A stretch of DNA of 64,000 bases from Lamellibrachia satsuma. Lineage: Eukaryota; Annelida; Polychaeta; Sabellida; Siboglinidae. The notes beneath the pieces are model-generated. The model made no database searches, had not been told where the DNA came from, and worked only from the letters and a program-made list of their open reading frames with translations. Made by a program: the position numbers and the translations under genes. Numbering within the stretch: the stretch's first letter is position 1; each line of letters starts with the position of its first letter. This document shows positions 12,729 through 25,100 of this stretch, in pieces. The DNA lies in assembly GCA_033239005.1 (NCBI GenBank), contig BSQZ01000120.1, forward strand, positions 455,001 to 519,000, in the 5' to 3' direction.

Positions 12729-14175
12729 ACATTGCTTAAAGCATAAACATGTATACTATTCCCCTGAAATAATTATGTGAATGGGACATGTCAACTGACA
12801 TTTAATTAAGCATTTGAATCACACCCTTCTGAAAGTGCTTCAAATGACAAGCCCACAGCCCCAGGCGAGCTGATTAGCTTAACTTAACAACTCTAGATAA
12901 TGCCGTAGTTGCTCACATTTTAAAGAGAATGTTTTCATTAGAATGCTGCACACGAGCACAGAGGCTAAATTATACGAACATTGACCGGCTGAAAATAATA
13001 CACACATGAGCAACTAAGCTTATCCCAGACGTTCAATGTTTTACCTACGGAAGCGTATTGTTGCCATGTATAGAAGGAAATAAAAAGTCGAAATTTCGAC
13101 TTAGCTATGTAAAAATTTAAAACTTTAAACGTTCAAGTTACCTGGCCAAAGTTACTAAATTATATTATTTGTGAGGGCATTCGGCCATGACCCCCTTGGT
13201 TTAAAGGTTTCGTTTTTCCCAATGTCACAAGTTGTTCTACAACACTGTAGCAAGGTAAACTACTGGGTGACTAAGCTTGCCCCCCTCCCCCGATCTCCCT
13301 ATATTTTGCGAGATCCTAAAAACACCGTGATTAATGCGTGTTCACTGGAACATTTATAAGGTTATATAATGTTCTTCATATTAATACAAACGTTTTCTTC
13401 GCTTATTTGACATCATCTTTTTACAATGAAGTCCGTGCGTAGACGTTTCGGAACATTTTCTATGACGTCCACGTGGGAACGTTTTGGAACGTTTTACAAT
13501 GCCGTCCTTGCTCATAAGTCATAGTAACACACTATTCATCAAGTAAGCCATGTTATACCTTTTTGAGACCACCAAATCAAATCACGGGAAACCGTATTTG
13601 AGCTCAATTTCGACAATTTTCTATATTTGTCACATAGGTGTAATGCTCCCTTGTTATGTGCACCGCATGCAACATGGCATACTAGTTTGAACTATAGGAA
13701 TGCATTAGTTTGAAACAGTTTTACTATTACACCGTGTGTCTTTATTACATCCGCTGCAGGGGGGCAGAACCCGGATGACAACTTAGGAATATCAATTCAT
13801 CATGAACATCAGAACAACACGTAAATCAACACATCTCCCTTTTTACGTTTTATTATCACGATATATTAGAAAGTAAAGAAGTCCCGGATCACAAGGATAG
13901 AGTTCCTATGTCCTAGGTATTATGACAAGTCACAGCTACAAATCAAGTCGCACATGAGCCTTCTGGACTCGCTCAGAGCGTAGTCGCACGGGTGCTCCGA
14001 CAGCTCCGTGACCTGGTCGATATATTCGCGTTGTCTGGCAGAGTTACGAAAACTGTGCGAGATGGCTTAAACGTTTCTCGCGTTGTCTGGCAGAGTTACG
14101 AACTTAAACGTTTCTCGCGTTGGCAGCTATTGTTGTCGGTTGCGGCGCATGCGGCGTCCATCCTCACATTGGACG

Positions 14176-14821
14176 TCACACGAGCGAAGTCCGCTGAGGT
14201 CTACTACTCGTGGGTGCTCCGACCATCTTCGTCGTCTTGGATCCTTCACACGCACCGTGTCGTTTGGATGTAACACCATCAGTAGTCTCCCACGATCGTG
14301 TTGTGCCGATTTTCCTGGTGTATGTCTCACATCTGCCAAGCAGTAGCTCGGCCGGAGACTTTCCACAATCGAGGGGTGAAGAGGGATATGCAAGCAAGGC
14401 GAGGTAGGCATCCTCTCCTCTGTCGGCTGTCTTCCTGTGTAAGCGCTTCACGGTCTTCACACCATTTTCTGCAAGTCCGTTTGACTGTGGATAATAAATG
14501 CTCGACAGATTGTGTTCGATGCCCCAGGTGAATTGTCTGAACTCCTCACTGACTGACAAACTGCGGGTCCCCATCCGAAATACATTCCGATGGAATTCTA
14601 TATCGTGAGAACAGTGACTTCAAGTGGATGATCACCTGTCAGCTCGACTCGTTCGCCAAGAGGGCTATCTCAGGATAGTGCGAGTAGTAGTCGACCGTCA
14701 GTAGGTGTGGAACTTGCTTCAGGTAGAAGATGTCGCAAGCTACCTTTGCCCTTGGTCGATCTGGCCGCTCATGCATCTGCAGTGGTTGCTGTTGTTGCGT
14801 ATATGTGTTCTCCTGGCACAA
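14176..14821 (-). pseudogene. Gypsy integrase, broken
   Basis: The first catalytic-core segment (ACDIFYLKQ, LLTVDYYSHYPE) lies at 14639-14821. The third acidic residue region (YYPQSNGLAENGVKTVKR) lies at 14176-14574 in a different frame. The region between is frameshifted. Downstream, 13992-14150 holds tandemly repeated pieces around cgcgttgtctggcagagtta. Confidence 0.8.
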
Positions 14822-14913
14822 GTCACATCTGTGTCATAAACATCGTTGTTCATGTTGGGCCAGGACAGTATGTCTCGGGCTCGTCTCTTGAATTTATCGA
14901 TGCCCAAGTGACC

Positions 14914-15573
14914 CTAGTGAAGCATCTCTGCTCTCATCTTCTCAGGCACAATAACTCGTTGTCCCTTCAGTATGACACCATCGACAATGATCAGTTCGTC
15001 TATGAGTGTCACAAACGGTGTCTGGCAAATGTCACCACCATTTGCCGTGCTGCGAATAACTCTTTGTAGTTCGCGATCGTTTTCTGTCTCTTCCGCTAGC
15101 TCAGCCCATTTGCGCTCAGACACAGGTAAGCTTGATTTTACCGCACAAACGGGTATGTGTACTTGGCTGTGTGTCGTGCTAGCCACCTCCTTCGATGAGA
15201 ACGATCTCGACAATGTTTCCGCGACCACGAGTAGTTTCCCTGGAGTGTACTCCAGCATCAGGTCGTACTTCTGAATGCGTAACAGAAGCCGCTGTAATAT
15301 CGGTGGTGCGTCGCACAGCTGCTTCTTTGAAATCGCAATCAATGGCTGGTGGTCAGTCTCGACTATGACTTTGCGACCATAGATGTAGATGTGGAAACGC
15401 TCGCATGCAAACATGACACCGAGCTGTTCTTTTCCAATCTGTGCGTAGTTTTTTTCCTCGTCATGGACTTCGAAGCGTATGCCACATGAGTCCACTCTCC
15501 ATTCGTCTCTTACAGCAGAACGGTACCAATCCCGTCTCTGGATGCATCGCTCGAGACTTTGAGCGACTTGCAC
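14914..15573 (-). pseudogene. Gypsy RNase H and H2C2 linker
   Basis: Open for about 220 codons. It contains the RNase H segments YAQIGKEQLGVMFACERF and VETDHQPLIAIS and the tail LLRIQKYDLMLEYTPGK, then a pre-integrase linker ending RAEMLH, which normally precedes the zinc-binding H2C2 domain of integrase. This is the longest intact frame in the element. Confidence 0.85.
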
Positions 15574-15599
15574 TCATCATAGTATTGCAGTACTGGATG

Positions 15600-16245
15600 T
15601 TACGACAGTGTCTCTTTGAATCCGTTCCACGCAAGCTCGTGTTCGTGTTGCCATTGCCAGTCACTGTCTTTCTCTAACAGTATTATGAATGGAGCGGTTC
15701 TGGCTGACAAATGTGATATGTATCGGCCAAGATATGTCGCCATGCCTAACACACGCTGTAACTCGGTTGCGTTGGTCGGTGTAGGCATATCTGTTATCGC
15801 CTGGATATTCTCTGGATCGGGTTTCACGGCGTCTTGGGTCACCACTTCTCCAAGATACGAGAGTTCGGGTTGTCGGAAGACACACTTCTCCATGTTCAGG
15901 CCCAGCCCCAGAGAGTCTCTGCAATGTCTTCATGAGGCGCTCATCGTGCTCAACAGCGGTGGAGCCCCAGACGATTATGTCGTCCTTGTAGACGCTCACA
16001 CCTTCAATGTCTTCTAGAAATTGGTGCACGGTTTTGTGGAACACCTCAGGGGCAGAGCAGACGCCAACTGGTAGCGTCAGGTATCGGTAACGTCCAAATG
16101 TGGTGTTAGAGGTTGTCAACAAGGATGACCGTCCGCCCAATTGTATCCGATGAAAGCCGACTGTAACGTCTAATTTCGAGAAGCATGTTGCATTTGCAGC
16201 TTTCCGATGATCTCCTCCTTCGTTGGGATTTGAAAGTGTTCACGC
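15600..16245 (-). pseudogene. Gypsy reverse transcriptase, frameshifted
   Basis: Recognisable RT palm segments are RYLTLPVGVCSAPEVF and the catalytic box VYKDDIIVWG, a YxDD box of the Ty3/Gypsy type. In another frame the thumb and connection follow (LSYLGEVV, RVLGMATYLGRYI). The frame changes near 15890. The element is dead and this is not a host gene. Confidence 0.85.
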
Positions 16246-16584
16246 TTAATCTCCTTGTTTAGAGACTTTCGATGTATACCTCAGTTGTGGCCTTTTTGAA
16301 ACTGCCACCCTGCGAGGTGCGTGGATAACACCAGTGGCGCCATCTTTGAGGACAATCGTTTGCCGTTCCCCTAGTTTGCCATTCCCCGAGTTTGTCACAA
16401 TCTGGGCCGCCTAGGAGTGCTGGTCTGCATTCTTCACGCGCAACTTCCAGGTATGTCGATATTTGACGGTTCTTGTAGTGTACTGATACTCTACACACCC
16501 CTGGGCTTGGTATCGGGTGCCACTGTATGACGTCATCACTGTGCAACTTTTCTCCAGTTTCGGTGCTGGTTTAATGCGCTGATA
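16245..16584 (-). pseudogene. Gypsy protease remainder, frameshifted
   Basis: Both of two minus-strand frames carry protease-like pieces (for example ARE-ECRPALLGGPDCDKLG), so the reading frame has shifted. It runs into IKREHFQIPTKEEI, a segment that belongs to the start of the reverse-transcriptase domain, with much less sequence between than expected. A deletion between protease and RT is likely. Confidence 0.65.
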
Positions 16585-17310
16585 CTACTGCGCTGAGATT
16601 ATGCTAACGGCAGACCCCGTGTCCAACTTGAACGAGATCGTGCAATTGTCAACACGCAGCTTCTGAGTCCATTTGTTGTCGGTCGCCGTGTCCGCATTTT
16701 TTACCATGTCGACAAACATCTCAGCCGTACCGTCTGTGGGATCGTAATGCGATACATAGCGCCCTTTTCCATCCTTCGGTTTTGATCGACAAACGCCTGC
16801 AAAGTGTCCACTCTTCCCACACTTGTTAGGCGTATGCAGGACAGGCACGAGGTGCGTGCGTTGTGTCGCAACAACTACACTTGGTGGCAGGCTTTTGCTT
16901 CGTCGATGGCTGAAATGGCTTTTGTTGTTGTTGACGACGCCCCTGGTGTTGCAGTAATTGATGCTTGTGTCACTGCTCGATGCACCTTTCTGTGCTAGCA
17001 TCAGAATTTGTTTCTCTGTGGCCTCTGCAGCCTGACATATTTTAACTGGCTTGTCAAGGTCAAGGTCCTCTTGTGGCAATAAGCGCTCACGCACCCGTTG
17101 GCTCGATACCCCTAACACTAGGCGGTATCGGATCATACTATATCTGAAATTGTCAAACTGACGGGTTTGGGCCTTCAACTTGAGGTCAGTGACAAACTGT
17201 TCAATTGGCTCTCCCTGTAATTGTTTATGATGATGGAACACGTAGCGTTCGTAAGTTTCGTTCTTCTTGGGATTACAGTTGGCATTGAACTTCTCAATAA
17301 CACTCTCAGC
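16585..17310 (-). pseudogene. Gypsy gag C-terminus and protease start
   Basis: Open for about 240 codons. It has a gag-like segment (YERYVFHHHKQLQGEPIEQF) and a CCHC zinc knuckle of the form CX2CX4HX4C (CGKSGHFAGVC), which binds RNA in this family. An aspartic protease active-site motif LDTGSAVSI follows. An in-frame TAG ends the frame right after it, and the rest of the protease continues beyond the stop in the same frame. The N-terminal part of gag is lost at the LINE junction. Confidence 0.85.
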
Positions 17311-18555
17311 CCTGGATAACAAAAAATTACTATTGGTGTTTTCATAGACTTAAAAAAGGCTTTTGACACAACTGATCATGATTTGCTGTTAGCAAAGTGA
17401 AGTCATTATGGAATAAGAGATGTAGCTAATGACTGGCTCACAAGCTATCTACAAAACTGTTAGCAAAGTTAAGTCATTATGGAATAAGAGGTGTAGCTAA
17501 TGACTGGCTCACAAGCTATCTACAAAACTGACTTCAATATGTTACATTTGAAAATTGTGATTCTGACTTACTAAATGTCAGCTGTGGAGTACCACAAGGT
17601 TCGATCCTGGGGCTTAAGTTGTGTATATTATATATTAATGATATTTGTAATACTTCAACATTGTTGAAATTTATAATGTTTGTTGATGATACATCTATTT
17701 TCTGTACAGGAAGTGATCCTGTTCAACTAAGTAAAATCATAAATAACGAACTGGATAAATTAAACATATGATTTGCAATTAATAAGTTGTCTCTTAATGT
17801 ATATAAAACTAATTTATGTTGTTTAGCAATTGCAATAAAAAAAACAAATATTGAAATAAGCATAAAAAATGCTAAGATTGACCTGGTGTCTACAACTAAG
17901 TTTCTAGGTGTATTGATAGATAACAAGCTCAACTGGAAATACCATATTGACATGATCAAAACCAAATTATCTAAGAATATTGGCATTATGTACACAGCAA
18001 AATAGTTATTAAACAGAACCTCCAACATGATATTGTACTGTTCACTGTTTCTTCCTTCTGTCGTGCAGTGTTGGGTAACATATATAAAACTAATATTAAC
18101 GGCATCTATATGTTACAAAAGAAGGCTGTAAGAATTATGTGCAATGTCAGTTACCTATATCAGTCAAATGTGTAATTTCTCGTACTGCATGTGTTAATGG
18201 TATTCGATTTGATCGAACTAAAATCTATTATGATAATGTATAAGGCTCACAAGAAATGCTTAATTGTAAATCTACAAAACAATTTAATATGAGGTTGGGC
18301 TTGGCCTATGACACATGACAAAATAAAAATATAAGGGAAATTTTGCTAGAACGACGCAAAAAGCTAATTATATCTCAGTATATGGCGTGATATTGTGGAA
18401 TGCGCTGCAAGAAAATACTAAGACCTCAAAAAATATTCATATCTTTAAAACGTTGTATAAAAATAAAATGTATAAGAAGTATTCATTACTGTTGCTATAA
18501 TTCTGTATAATTGTTAAAGATTCGACTGAATTAGATGATAATAAAATGTGTATAT
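17310..18555 (+). mobile_element. LINE fragment (non-LTR reverse transcriptase)
   Basis: Plus-strand RT pieces are FIDLKKAFDTTDHDLL, a SCGVPQGSILG block, FVDDTSIF (the F/YxDD box) and LGVLIDNKLNW. Together they give the palm and thumb of a Jockey/CR1-like LINE. A 71-bp tandem duplication (17388-17458 and 17459-17529) breaks the frame because 71 is not a multiple of three, and further stops follow. It faces the Gypsy element head-on at about 17310. Confidence 0.85.
17388..17529 (+). repeat. 71-bp tandem duplication inside LINE RT
   Basis: Two copies start gttagcaaag at 17388 and 17459 and differ at only a few sites. The duplication disrupts the RT reading frame and is therefore a post-insertion change. 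Confidence 0.9.
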
Positions 18556-18704
18556 TTTTCTTTTTTCTTTTATTTTAAATTGGTATATAGCATTATGCTA
18601 ATTGTCTAGTATGTTGTTACGTAGCATAGTCATAATTTTATTGCATATTATTGCATATATTAACATGAATGGAGAAAGCGTTTAATACGTATTGCACTTT
18701 AGAC

Positions 18705-18706
<2 letters not shown>

Positions 18707-18797
<91 letters not shown>
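18707..18797. repeat. (TA)n microsatellite
   Basis: About 90 bp of uninterrupted TA. Confidence 0.97.
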
Positions 18798-18801
<4 letters not shown>

Positions 18802-19049
18802 TCCTACCTTTCTTGAAATATCAAATGAAGTTGGCACGTGGGCCGACTAGTCTAGCATTTAGCTGCCAGTATGTAGATGCAGTAAGTTGCATGTCACACT
18901 TGCCGCCACTGACATTGTGCAAAAACAATCGTTGACTAATTCTCGTTCGACTTACGTTGTTGTGCTTTATATGACTGAATAGGAACACACATGTTGGGGT
19001 AATATAACTCGACAGGAAGTGCATTATTAGAAATGGTAAATGGTTTTAA

Positions 19050-19610
<561 letters not shown>

Positions 19611-19805
19611 AATGAAGTCAAACAACCAAATAATGTAGAGTTATAAAAACACGAAGAATACATATCTTTCCATAGTAAACATCATGAATATCAGACCAGA
19701 GAGCGAGAACTATTGAAAATGAGTCGTGTTGAGTAGGCAGAGCCACAGGTATTAGGATAAATTACGAATCGTTGATGTAGATCCGTATGCGTCGCCAAAT
19801 TCAGC

Positions 19806-20048
19806 ATGGTCCAAGAGTTAAGCAAGTTTCCCAGCAGTGTCCAACCAGACTTAGTAAATTATTTGATATTTACTAAGAGTTTCTACACCATGGAAGCCGT
19901 GAAGGTGTGGAAAAGCTTAGAGGCCTACAATCAGTTGACGTCTGGTTGGATCAGCGATATAGCAGTTTTCGTGGAAAAGGTGGGAGGACTATGTGAAGAC
20001 AGATTTGCCGGGTTTGGGAGGAGAGTGGAGAACAACAGCGAGGGATAG
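19806..20048 (+). CDS. Short ORF with SLEAYNQ-type domain, probable gene fragment
   Basis: An 80-codon frame. Residues 1-50 (including VKVWKSLEAYNQLTSGW) resemble a short N-terminal domain I associate with uncharacterised SWIM zinc-finger/YqaJ-nuclease proteins scattered through invertebrate genomes, many linked to transposons. After about residue 53 the similarity stops. AATAAA-like sequence lies shortly downstream (about 20079). It could be a first exon or a terminal fragment; no partner exon is visible. The family link is from memory of the motif and should be treated as tentative. Confidence 0.4.
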   Translation: MVQELSKFPSSVQPDLVNYLIFTKSFYTMEAVKVWKSLEAYNQLTSGWISDIAVFVEKVGGLCEDRFAGFGRRVENNSEG

Positions 20049-20049
20049 A

Positions 20050-20400
20050 GTATGTAATATATATGTAATGTATAATAAATAAAAGGTACATGTCATGTGT
20101 GAACATGTAGGTATGTGCATGTGCATAATATATAACTCCTTTATCACTTTTATTTTTTATATTTCATTCATATCTTTACAATTTGAAATGAGCCAAATAC
20201 AATAAAAAGTATTTTCCAGTTTAATAGCTGAATCATAATACATTATTTGCATAAAATCGACCATGTTTTTCTTCTGAAGTTCAGAATTATGTGTAATAGA
20301 AGTTCCAATCATACCGCTAGAAAATTACTTGCATAAACTAGCAGTCAGAATCTGGTAAAAATTAGAATTCTGAGAAAAAAGCCGGATTATTGCGTGTGTG
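20050..20400. other. No supported feature
   Basis: AT-rich intergenic sequence, no open frame or repeat recognised. Confidence 0.5.
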
Positions 20401-20404
20401 GACA

Positions 20405-20563
20405 CCTGTCCAATTACCATGGCTACTCCCATCGTTGGTAGTGCACTGGCAGCCCTGTCCAATTACCATGGCTACTCCCACCGTTGGTAGTGCACTGGCA
20501 GCCCTGTCCCATTACCATGGCTACTCCCACCGTTGGTAGTGCACTGGCAGCCCTGTCCAATTA
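20405..20563. repeat. 49-bp tandem repeat, 3 units plus partial
   Basis: Units begin cctgtccaattaccatggct at 20405, 20454 and 20503, with a partial fourth at 20552. Confidence 0.95.
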
Positions 20564-20754
20564 CATTCTCTAGGCAAATATAACATTTTCGTTCACAAAG
20601 CCATGCAATAGTTGTCATATATCATAATTAAAAAAGATGGTGATGCCAGTTTGTAATTCAAATTACGGCACGAAAACATTCGACTTCCCCGTTATCGCCC
20701 ACATTAACACAGGTTTGGTAATTTACCACTTTGCCGACCTATCTCTAACTAAGC

Positions 20755-20890
20755 GCCATCTTATCATTGGGCCGAGCTGTCTCAACACCTGGGCCGAGTT
20801 GTCTCAAAATCAGAGACGAGCTGTATCAAACTGGGCTGAGTGGTCTCAGGTCGAGTTGTCACGTGGACCGAGTAGTCCGGGCACCCTGGC
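20755..20890. repeat. Degenerate GGCCGAGTTGTCTCA-type repeats
   Basis: Imperfect 20-30 bp repeats of a ggccgag-tgtctca core make the 171-codon frame at 20637-21152 look protein-like. The period drifts and no domain is seen, so it is not called as coding. Confidence 0.6.
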
Positions 20891-21246
20891 AGCTTCTATC
20901 GTCCCTAAATGTAATAACTGGTATTATCGATCACTAATCACTATATTATATAGTGACCCTGAAGGCGAACTAGGTCTTGGTAGAAGGGACCAACAGCTTT
21001 CATTCTCTTCCGAAAGACACAATCACAGGTTAAGTGGGGTGGACGAAATTGCCCAAGTTTTGAAACAGCAGAAGGTAGTTACAAAAACCAGTGTGTATTG
21101 TATTATCAAGTTAATAAGAGTAAAGTTCAATTACAAAACCGTAACATTTTGAAGGTATTAAAAATAATAAGTTTCTGTAAACACAGGTGGTAATTGGGGT
21201 ATTCCTCAGGTCCAACCTATTCATACATGAGTTGGATGTTTCAGCC

Positions 21247-21430
21247 CATGACGACAGGACATATTGACATGTTGGATCCCAAGGTGACATGATGCCTGAA
21301 CGTGTCCATAGAGTGCGCCACCACTGCACACCAGGCTGGTGAAGTAGCAGCAGAGTGCCGGCAAGGAGTGTTTATGTCTTCCGACTGCACTGTCAGGTGC
21401 AGCACCAGAAGATGGGAATTCTTCAAGTAG
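21247..21430 (+). pseudogene. Dyskerin-like (TruB/Cbf5) exon fragment D0
   Basis: The plus frame reads MTTGHIDMLDPKVT and then a TGA at 21290-21292 where Gly is expected, followed by CLNVSIECAT. Dyskerin (DKC1/Cbf5) carries [17 protein letters not shown] here, with the catalytic Asp of the pseudouridine synthase in LDP. The Asp codon is at 21275. A small insertion (ctgcaca) shifts the frame further on. The flank to about 21620 matches the flanks of the same exon in D1-D3 (caactcactagtctgt, ttagcagttctttagtggtc). This is a decayed, isolated exon. Confidence 0.7.
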
Positions 21431-23100
21431 GACTGTGTGACTTGGTAATGTTATCAAATTGGTGATACTGTCAACTCACTAGTCTGTTCTTTCAAGTGCC
21501 ATCTCATTTATACTGACCTGGTTGTCCAGTAAACTTAGCAGTTCTTTAGTGGTCAACACAGTGGACCTTTCTGTAGCTCCCATTGATAATGTAGCTCAGA
21601 TTTAATAGAACTACCAGATGTAGTAACTACCAGACATATAAATTAAAATAAAAACTACTTTTCCTCATTGTGTTATTTTTTGTAATACATACAGAGTAGA
21701 GTCCTCTAAATAGGCCACCCATGTGACCAAGATAAGGGGTCTGATTACAGAGGCTTGTCAGTGTTCCTGGTCAGTGTTCCCCTGATATATATGACAAGCG
21801 AGGTGGGTCAGCTCACCACCGCCCATTATGAAAGGATAACACGTAAAAGCACACAAAAGTACACTTATTTCCAATGTGGTCCCCAAGTTTATGCTAACAC
21901 AGTTCACCATTACACATGATTTTATTTTTGTCCCCTTTAATATGCACCAGGATGCACCATTTTGAAGCTGGTGTTAACAAATGAGGGTGCTCACTTAAGT
22001 CAAGAGACTGGAGTAACATGATCATGATTATTTTTAAAGTCTTAATTTAAGTCACACCTTTTTAATATAAGATCATTTATAGAACCTTTTTTACAGTAAT
22101 TATTACATTATCATCACTAACATGGTTGATCTTTTGTTGCATTTGAATTATTTATTTATTTTTATTACTTGATTAAAGCAGTGTTTACTCAATATTTAGC
22201 CAATACTTTATTTTACATAAGTTATTTCTTTACAAATATATGTAAATTCCGTATTATATCCTTTTATTGTAGCGAATATGTTTTACAAATGTTGTGTTTT
22301 AAGCGCCTCTGAACAGGTTTTATATCATGATATATGGCACTTTACAGATAAAAGTTGTTATTTTTATTATCTGTACTATTTATGTAATAGAAAGTAATGC
22401 CATAGTTCAGACACATTACATGACTATGTCTTTTACATCGAAAACACCATCGACCTCCCAATCACACATGATTACAGTGATTTAGTTTATGCTTTCAAGG
22501 CTAAATACAATCTTTGATGTTTCTTCCAGAAAGTGTGAAGAAGAACAAGAAAGAGAAGATGTGGACAGGTTTGGATGTTGCAGTAAGTAACTGCCCTGTC
22601 TATCTGTTTATATGTAACAAAGTGGCAAGGTACATGTCTGTGCACATAATTCGTGTGTATTAAAAAAACTTGTTGAATTACACTGGCTAATTTCGGGAGG
22701 CGTTTAACCATGCCACCCTTTGGCTTAAAATTTCCATTTTTTTCATATGAAACCTGTTGCGCTGCTCCATAATAGTATTGTGTACTAAAACTTGTTCCCC
22801 TTTGTGAGATGCTAGATACATCACTTTCTGATTACATGTTGGGAAAAAATCTCCATGTATAGCTCACATTTAGTTAAAGATCACAATGTTCTAGTAATCT
22901 ATTACATGATATTATAGTGTGCAATGGTATTGGTACGAATGCTCTGTTTGTCATGTTATCTACAAGTATCAAGTGCTTTATCCGTATTTGCGGTCAAGTG
23001 TGACCCCATATCATAGCTTCTTTCTGTGTCATTACACTTTTCCTTGCCTCTCCAGCATACAGACACAGGAGTTGTGTACTGTCAAGTCATCTGGACTGCA
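21431..23100. other. Mostly unassigned intergenic sequence
   Basis: To about 21620 it is the D-unit intron flank. Beyond that it is AT-rich. A possible small exon at 22510-22562 (acceptor ttcttccag, donor gtaagt, frame KCEEEQEREDVDRFGCC) has splice-like borders, but I cannot assign it to a family. Nothing else is supported. Confidence 0.4.
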
Positions 23101-23105
23101 GGGCT

Positions 23106-23655
23106 GTGGTAGGAGGGGGAATTCTAGCAGATGTTCCATCGTTTCAGGGTCCTCTCCACAGGCACATTGAAGGTCCACATAGCTCTGATAGGAGAGGGCA
23201 TTCTAGCAGATGTTCCATCGTTTCAGGGTCCTCTCAACAGGCACAATGAAGGTCCACAGAGCTCTGGTATGAGAGGGCATTCTAGCAGATTTTCCATCAT
23301 TTCAGGGTCCTCTCCACGGTCACATTTAAGGTCCACATGCCTGTGGTAGGAGAGGGCATTCTAGCAGATGTTCCATCGTTTCAGGGTCCTCTCCACAGTC
23401 ACATTGAAGGTTCACAGAGCTCTGGTAGGAGAGGGCATTCTAGCAGATGTTCCATCGTTTCAGGGTCCTCTCCACAGTCACATTGAAGGTCCACAGAGCT
23501 CTGGTAGGAGAGGGCATTCTAGCAGATGTTCCATCGTTTCAGGGTCCTCTCCACAGTCACATTGAAGGTCCACAGAGCTCTGGTAGGAGAGGGCATTCTA
23601 GTAGATGTTCCATCATTTCAGGGTCCTCTCCACAATCACATTGAAGGTCCACAAA
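23106..23655. repeat. 79-bp minisatellite, 7 units
   Basis: The unit contains ggtaggagagggcattctag, cagatgttccatcgtttcag and ggtcctctccacagtcacat. All short ORFs here (MFHRFRVLSTVTLKVHRAL) are products of the repeat. Confidence 0.95.
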
Positions 23656-23669
23656 GAAACGTCTACTGG

Positions 23670-24115
23670 CCAGCATGTTTTAAATCAGTTTGGTCAATCT
23701 TACATATTTTGTTTTCTGGAATAACTTTTGCATCAGAATCCTGTGATTGATTGTATTATACGCCGTGGACAGATCAAGAAGGGAAGCACCAGTTATTGAC
23801 TCTTTCTCATGTCCATCCTCAAAGAATAGAGTGAGATTCAAGAGCTGGCTTGTGCAGGATTTTCAAGGTCTGAAACCTGCTAGCTCTGGAATGAGGTGCT
23901 GATCCACAAAGGAACCCAGACGATTTAGAATGAGTCTCGAATAGTTTGTACGTGTGGCTAAGCAGGGCGATGGGTCGGAAGCTCTTGGAGTTGGCGGGAT
24001 CTTTTCCAGGCTTCAGTATAGCCACTGTTCTGGCTTGTCTGCACAATGTTGAGATGTTGTTAATACTCAAGCAGTTGTTCAACATGTCTAGTATCCACCA
24101 AAATGGTCCCAAATG
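23670..24115 (-). mobile_element. LINE reverse-transcriptase fragment, minus strand
   Basis: The minus frame reads RTVAILKPGKDPANSKSFRP and IALLSHTYKLFE, the fingers region of a non-LTR RT (the KPGKDP-SFRPIALLS motif is typical). The frame breaks soon after. Confidence 0.8.
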
Positions 24116-24159
24116 ACCAGTTCCAGATGCTAAATTTCAGGAGATTATGTGGGACTATT

Positions 24160-24285
24160 TAGGGCAGTTAATTGTAACTCCAGAAATGGTGGCTAAGAAA
24201 ATAAAGACAATGAAGAACAATAAATCACCTGGAGCTGATGGAATTCCTCCAAAACTACTAATGGAAACAGTAAAACAGTCCGTAC
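24160..24285 (+). mobile_element. LINE reverse-transcriptase fragment, plus strand
   Basis: The plus frame reads VAKKIKTMKNNKSPGADGIP, the NKSPG-DGIP block found just before the fingers of non-LTR RTs. It comes from a different element from the adjacent minus-strand fragment and is about 40 codons long. Confidence 0.8.
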
Positions 24286-25003
24286 GAGGCCTTGATAGTC
24301 TTGAAAAGCTTTGAATGTTAACAAATAGTCTTGAAAAGACTTCAGTTGGCATGAAAGACAGTTGGCATGAAAGAATAACAGAATGTAATCAGCATTCTCA
24401 TTAAGAGGTTAATTGGGAATACTATAATTTTTCTGACAATATATGTTGTTTTGTGGGATTACGTGGTATAATAAACTATGAAATGGAGCCTTGATTTTTC
24501 TTCCCAGTAGCCTAGGAATATGCCTTGAAATATCACCCTTAGTGTATGAACCCTGGTATGATTGACTATAAAGCAGGGTGGGGGTCAAATACAAATGTGT
24601 TACATATTAGAATTCCTAAACAAATCGCTTTTTTATTTCATATACTAATGCACTTGATGAAATACAAATATGCTCCATTAAATTTCAAACATACAGGGTT
24701 CAGTTTAAATGCTTTATATCAGAAAGGCGTTATATACAATGCTTAAAATATTCAATTTTATTTGTATGGATTGTTATTAGCAAAAATAACACATTACAAA
24801 CACACATAATCAGCATATGTGAACTATTAAAGATATGGTGTAATTGAATAAAATAAATACCTTTATTTTGTATTGGGTCATATGTGAAATGGAGAGAGAA
24901 AAACACAACATATTTATGGTTCTTGTGAAGGCAGTAAACGGCCTTTTGATTTGATGTGCTTGGCTGTGGTTCATGCAGGTGTGTTCTGTGTTTTGTCTCG
25001 TAG

Positions 25004-25100
25004 CTGCACGGGCGGTCAAGGGTGCTGAGATACACACGACTGCTCGACTGGACCTACATTGACCGCTGCACTCATGCTGCCGCTCCTATGACTGTCTTTG
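25004..25100 (+). pseudogene. DUS3L-like exon fragment (LHGRSR)
   Basis: Flanked by an acceptor (ctcgtag) and a donor (gtaaag). The frame reads LHGRSRVLRYTRLLDW, then YIDRCTHAAAPMTVFG, matching the part of tRNA-dihydrouridine synthase 3 that starts LHGRSREQRYT and ends in PLFGNGD. The domain is a TIM barrel that reduces uridine in the tRNA variable loop. This exon lies upstream of the exon that should precede it (25545-25722), so the gene order is inverted and the pair cannot splice into a normal protein. Confidence 0.75.

Larger units (their letters stand above)
10661..13735. repeat. Segmental duplication copy B
   Basis: Full-length paralogue of 1-3040 in direct orientation. It has an extra ~275 bp at 12452-12728, lacks the ~300 bp of copy A at 2576-2880, and has a longer 48-bp array. 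It passes into the Ty3/Gypsy element at about 13735. No gene seen. Confidence 0.88.
13734..17310 (-). mobile_element. Ty3/Gypsy LTR retrotransposon, degenerate and 5'-truncated
   Basis: Read on the minus strand, the order is gag (with zinc knuckle), protease, reverse transcriptase, RNase H and integrase, which is the Ty3/Gypsy order. Near 13829-13840 the minus strand has a purine run (aaaaagggaga) followed by TG, compatible with a polypurine tract and the start of a 3' LTR. An aataaa lies near 13741, so only a short or truncated LTR remains. The 5' end is replaced at about 17310 by an oppositely oriented LINE fragment. Stops, frameshifts and an internal deletion make it inactive. Confidence 0.85.

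Noticed and set aside
20637..21152. 171-codon plus-strand frame
   Set aside because: It crosses degenerate ggccgag-tgtctca repeats and then AT-rich sequence. No domain, splice or start evidence.
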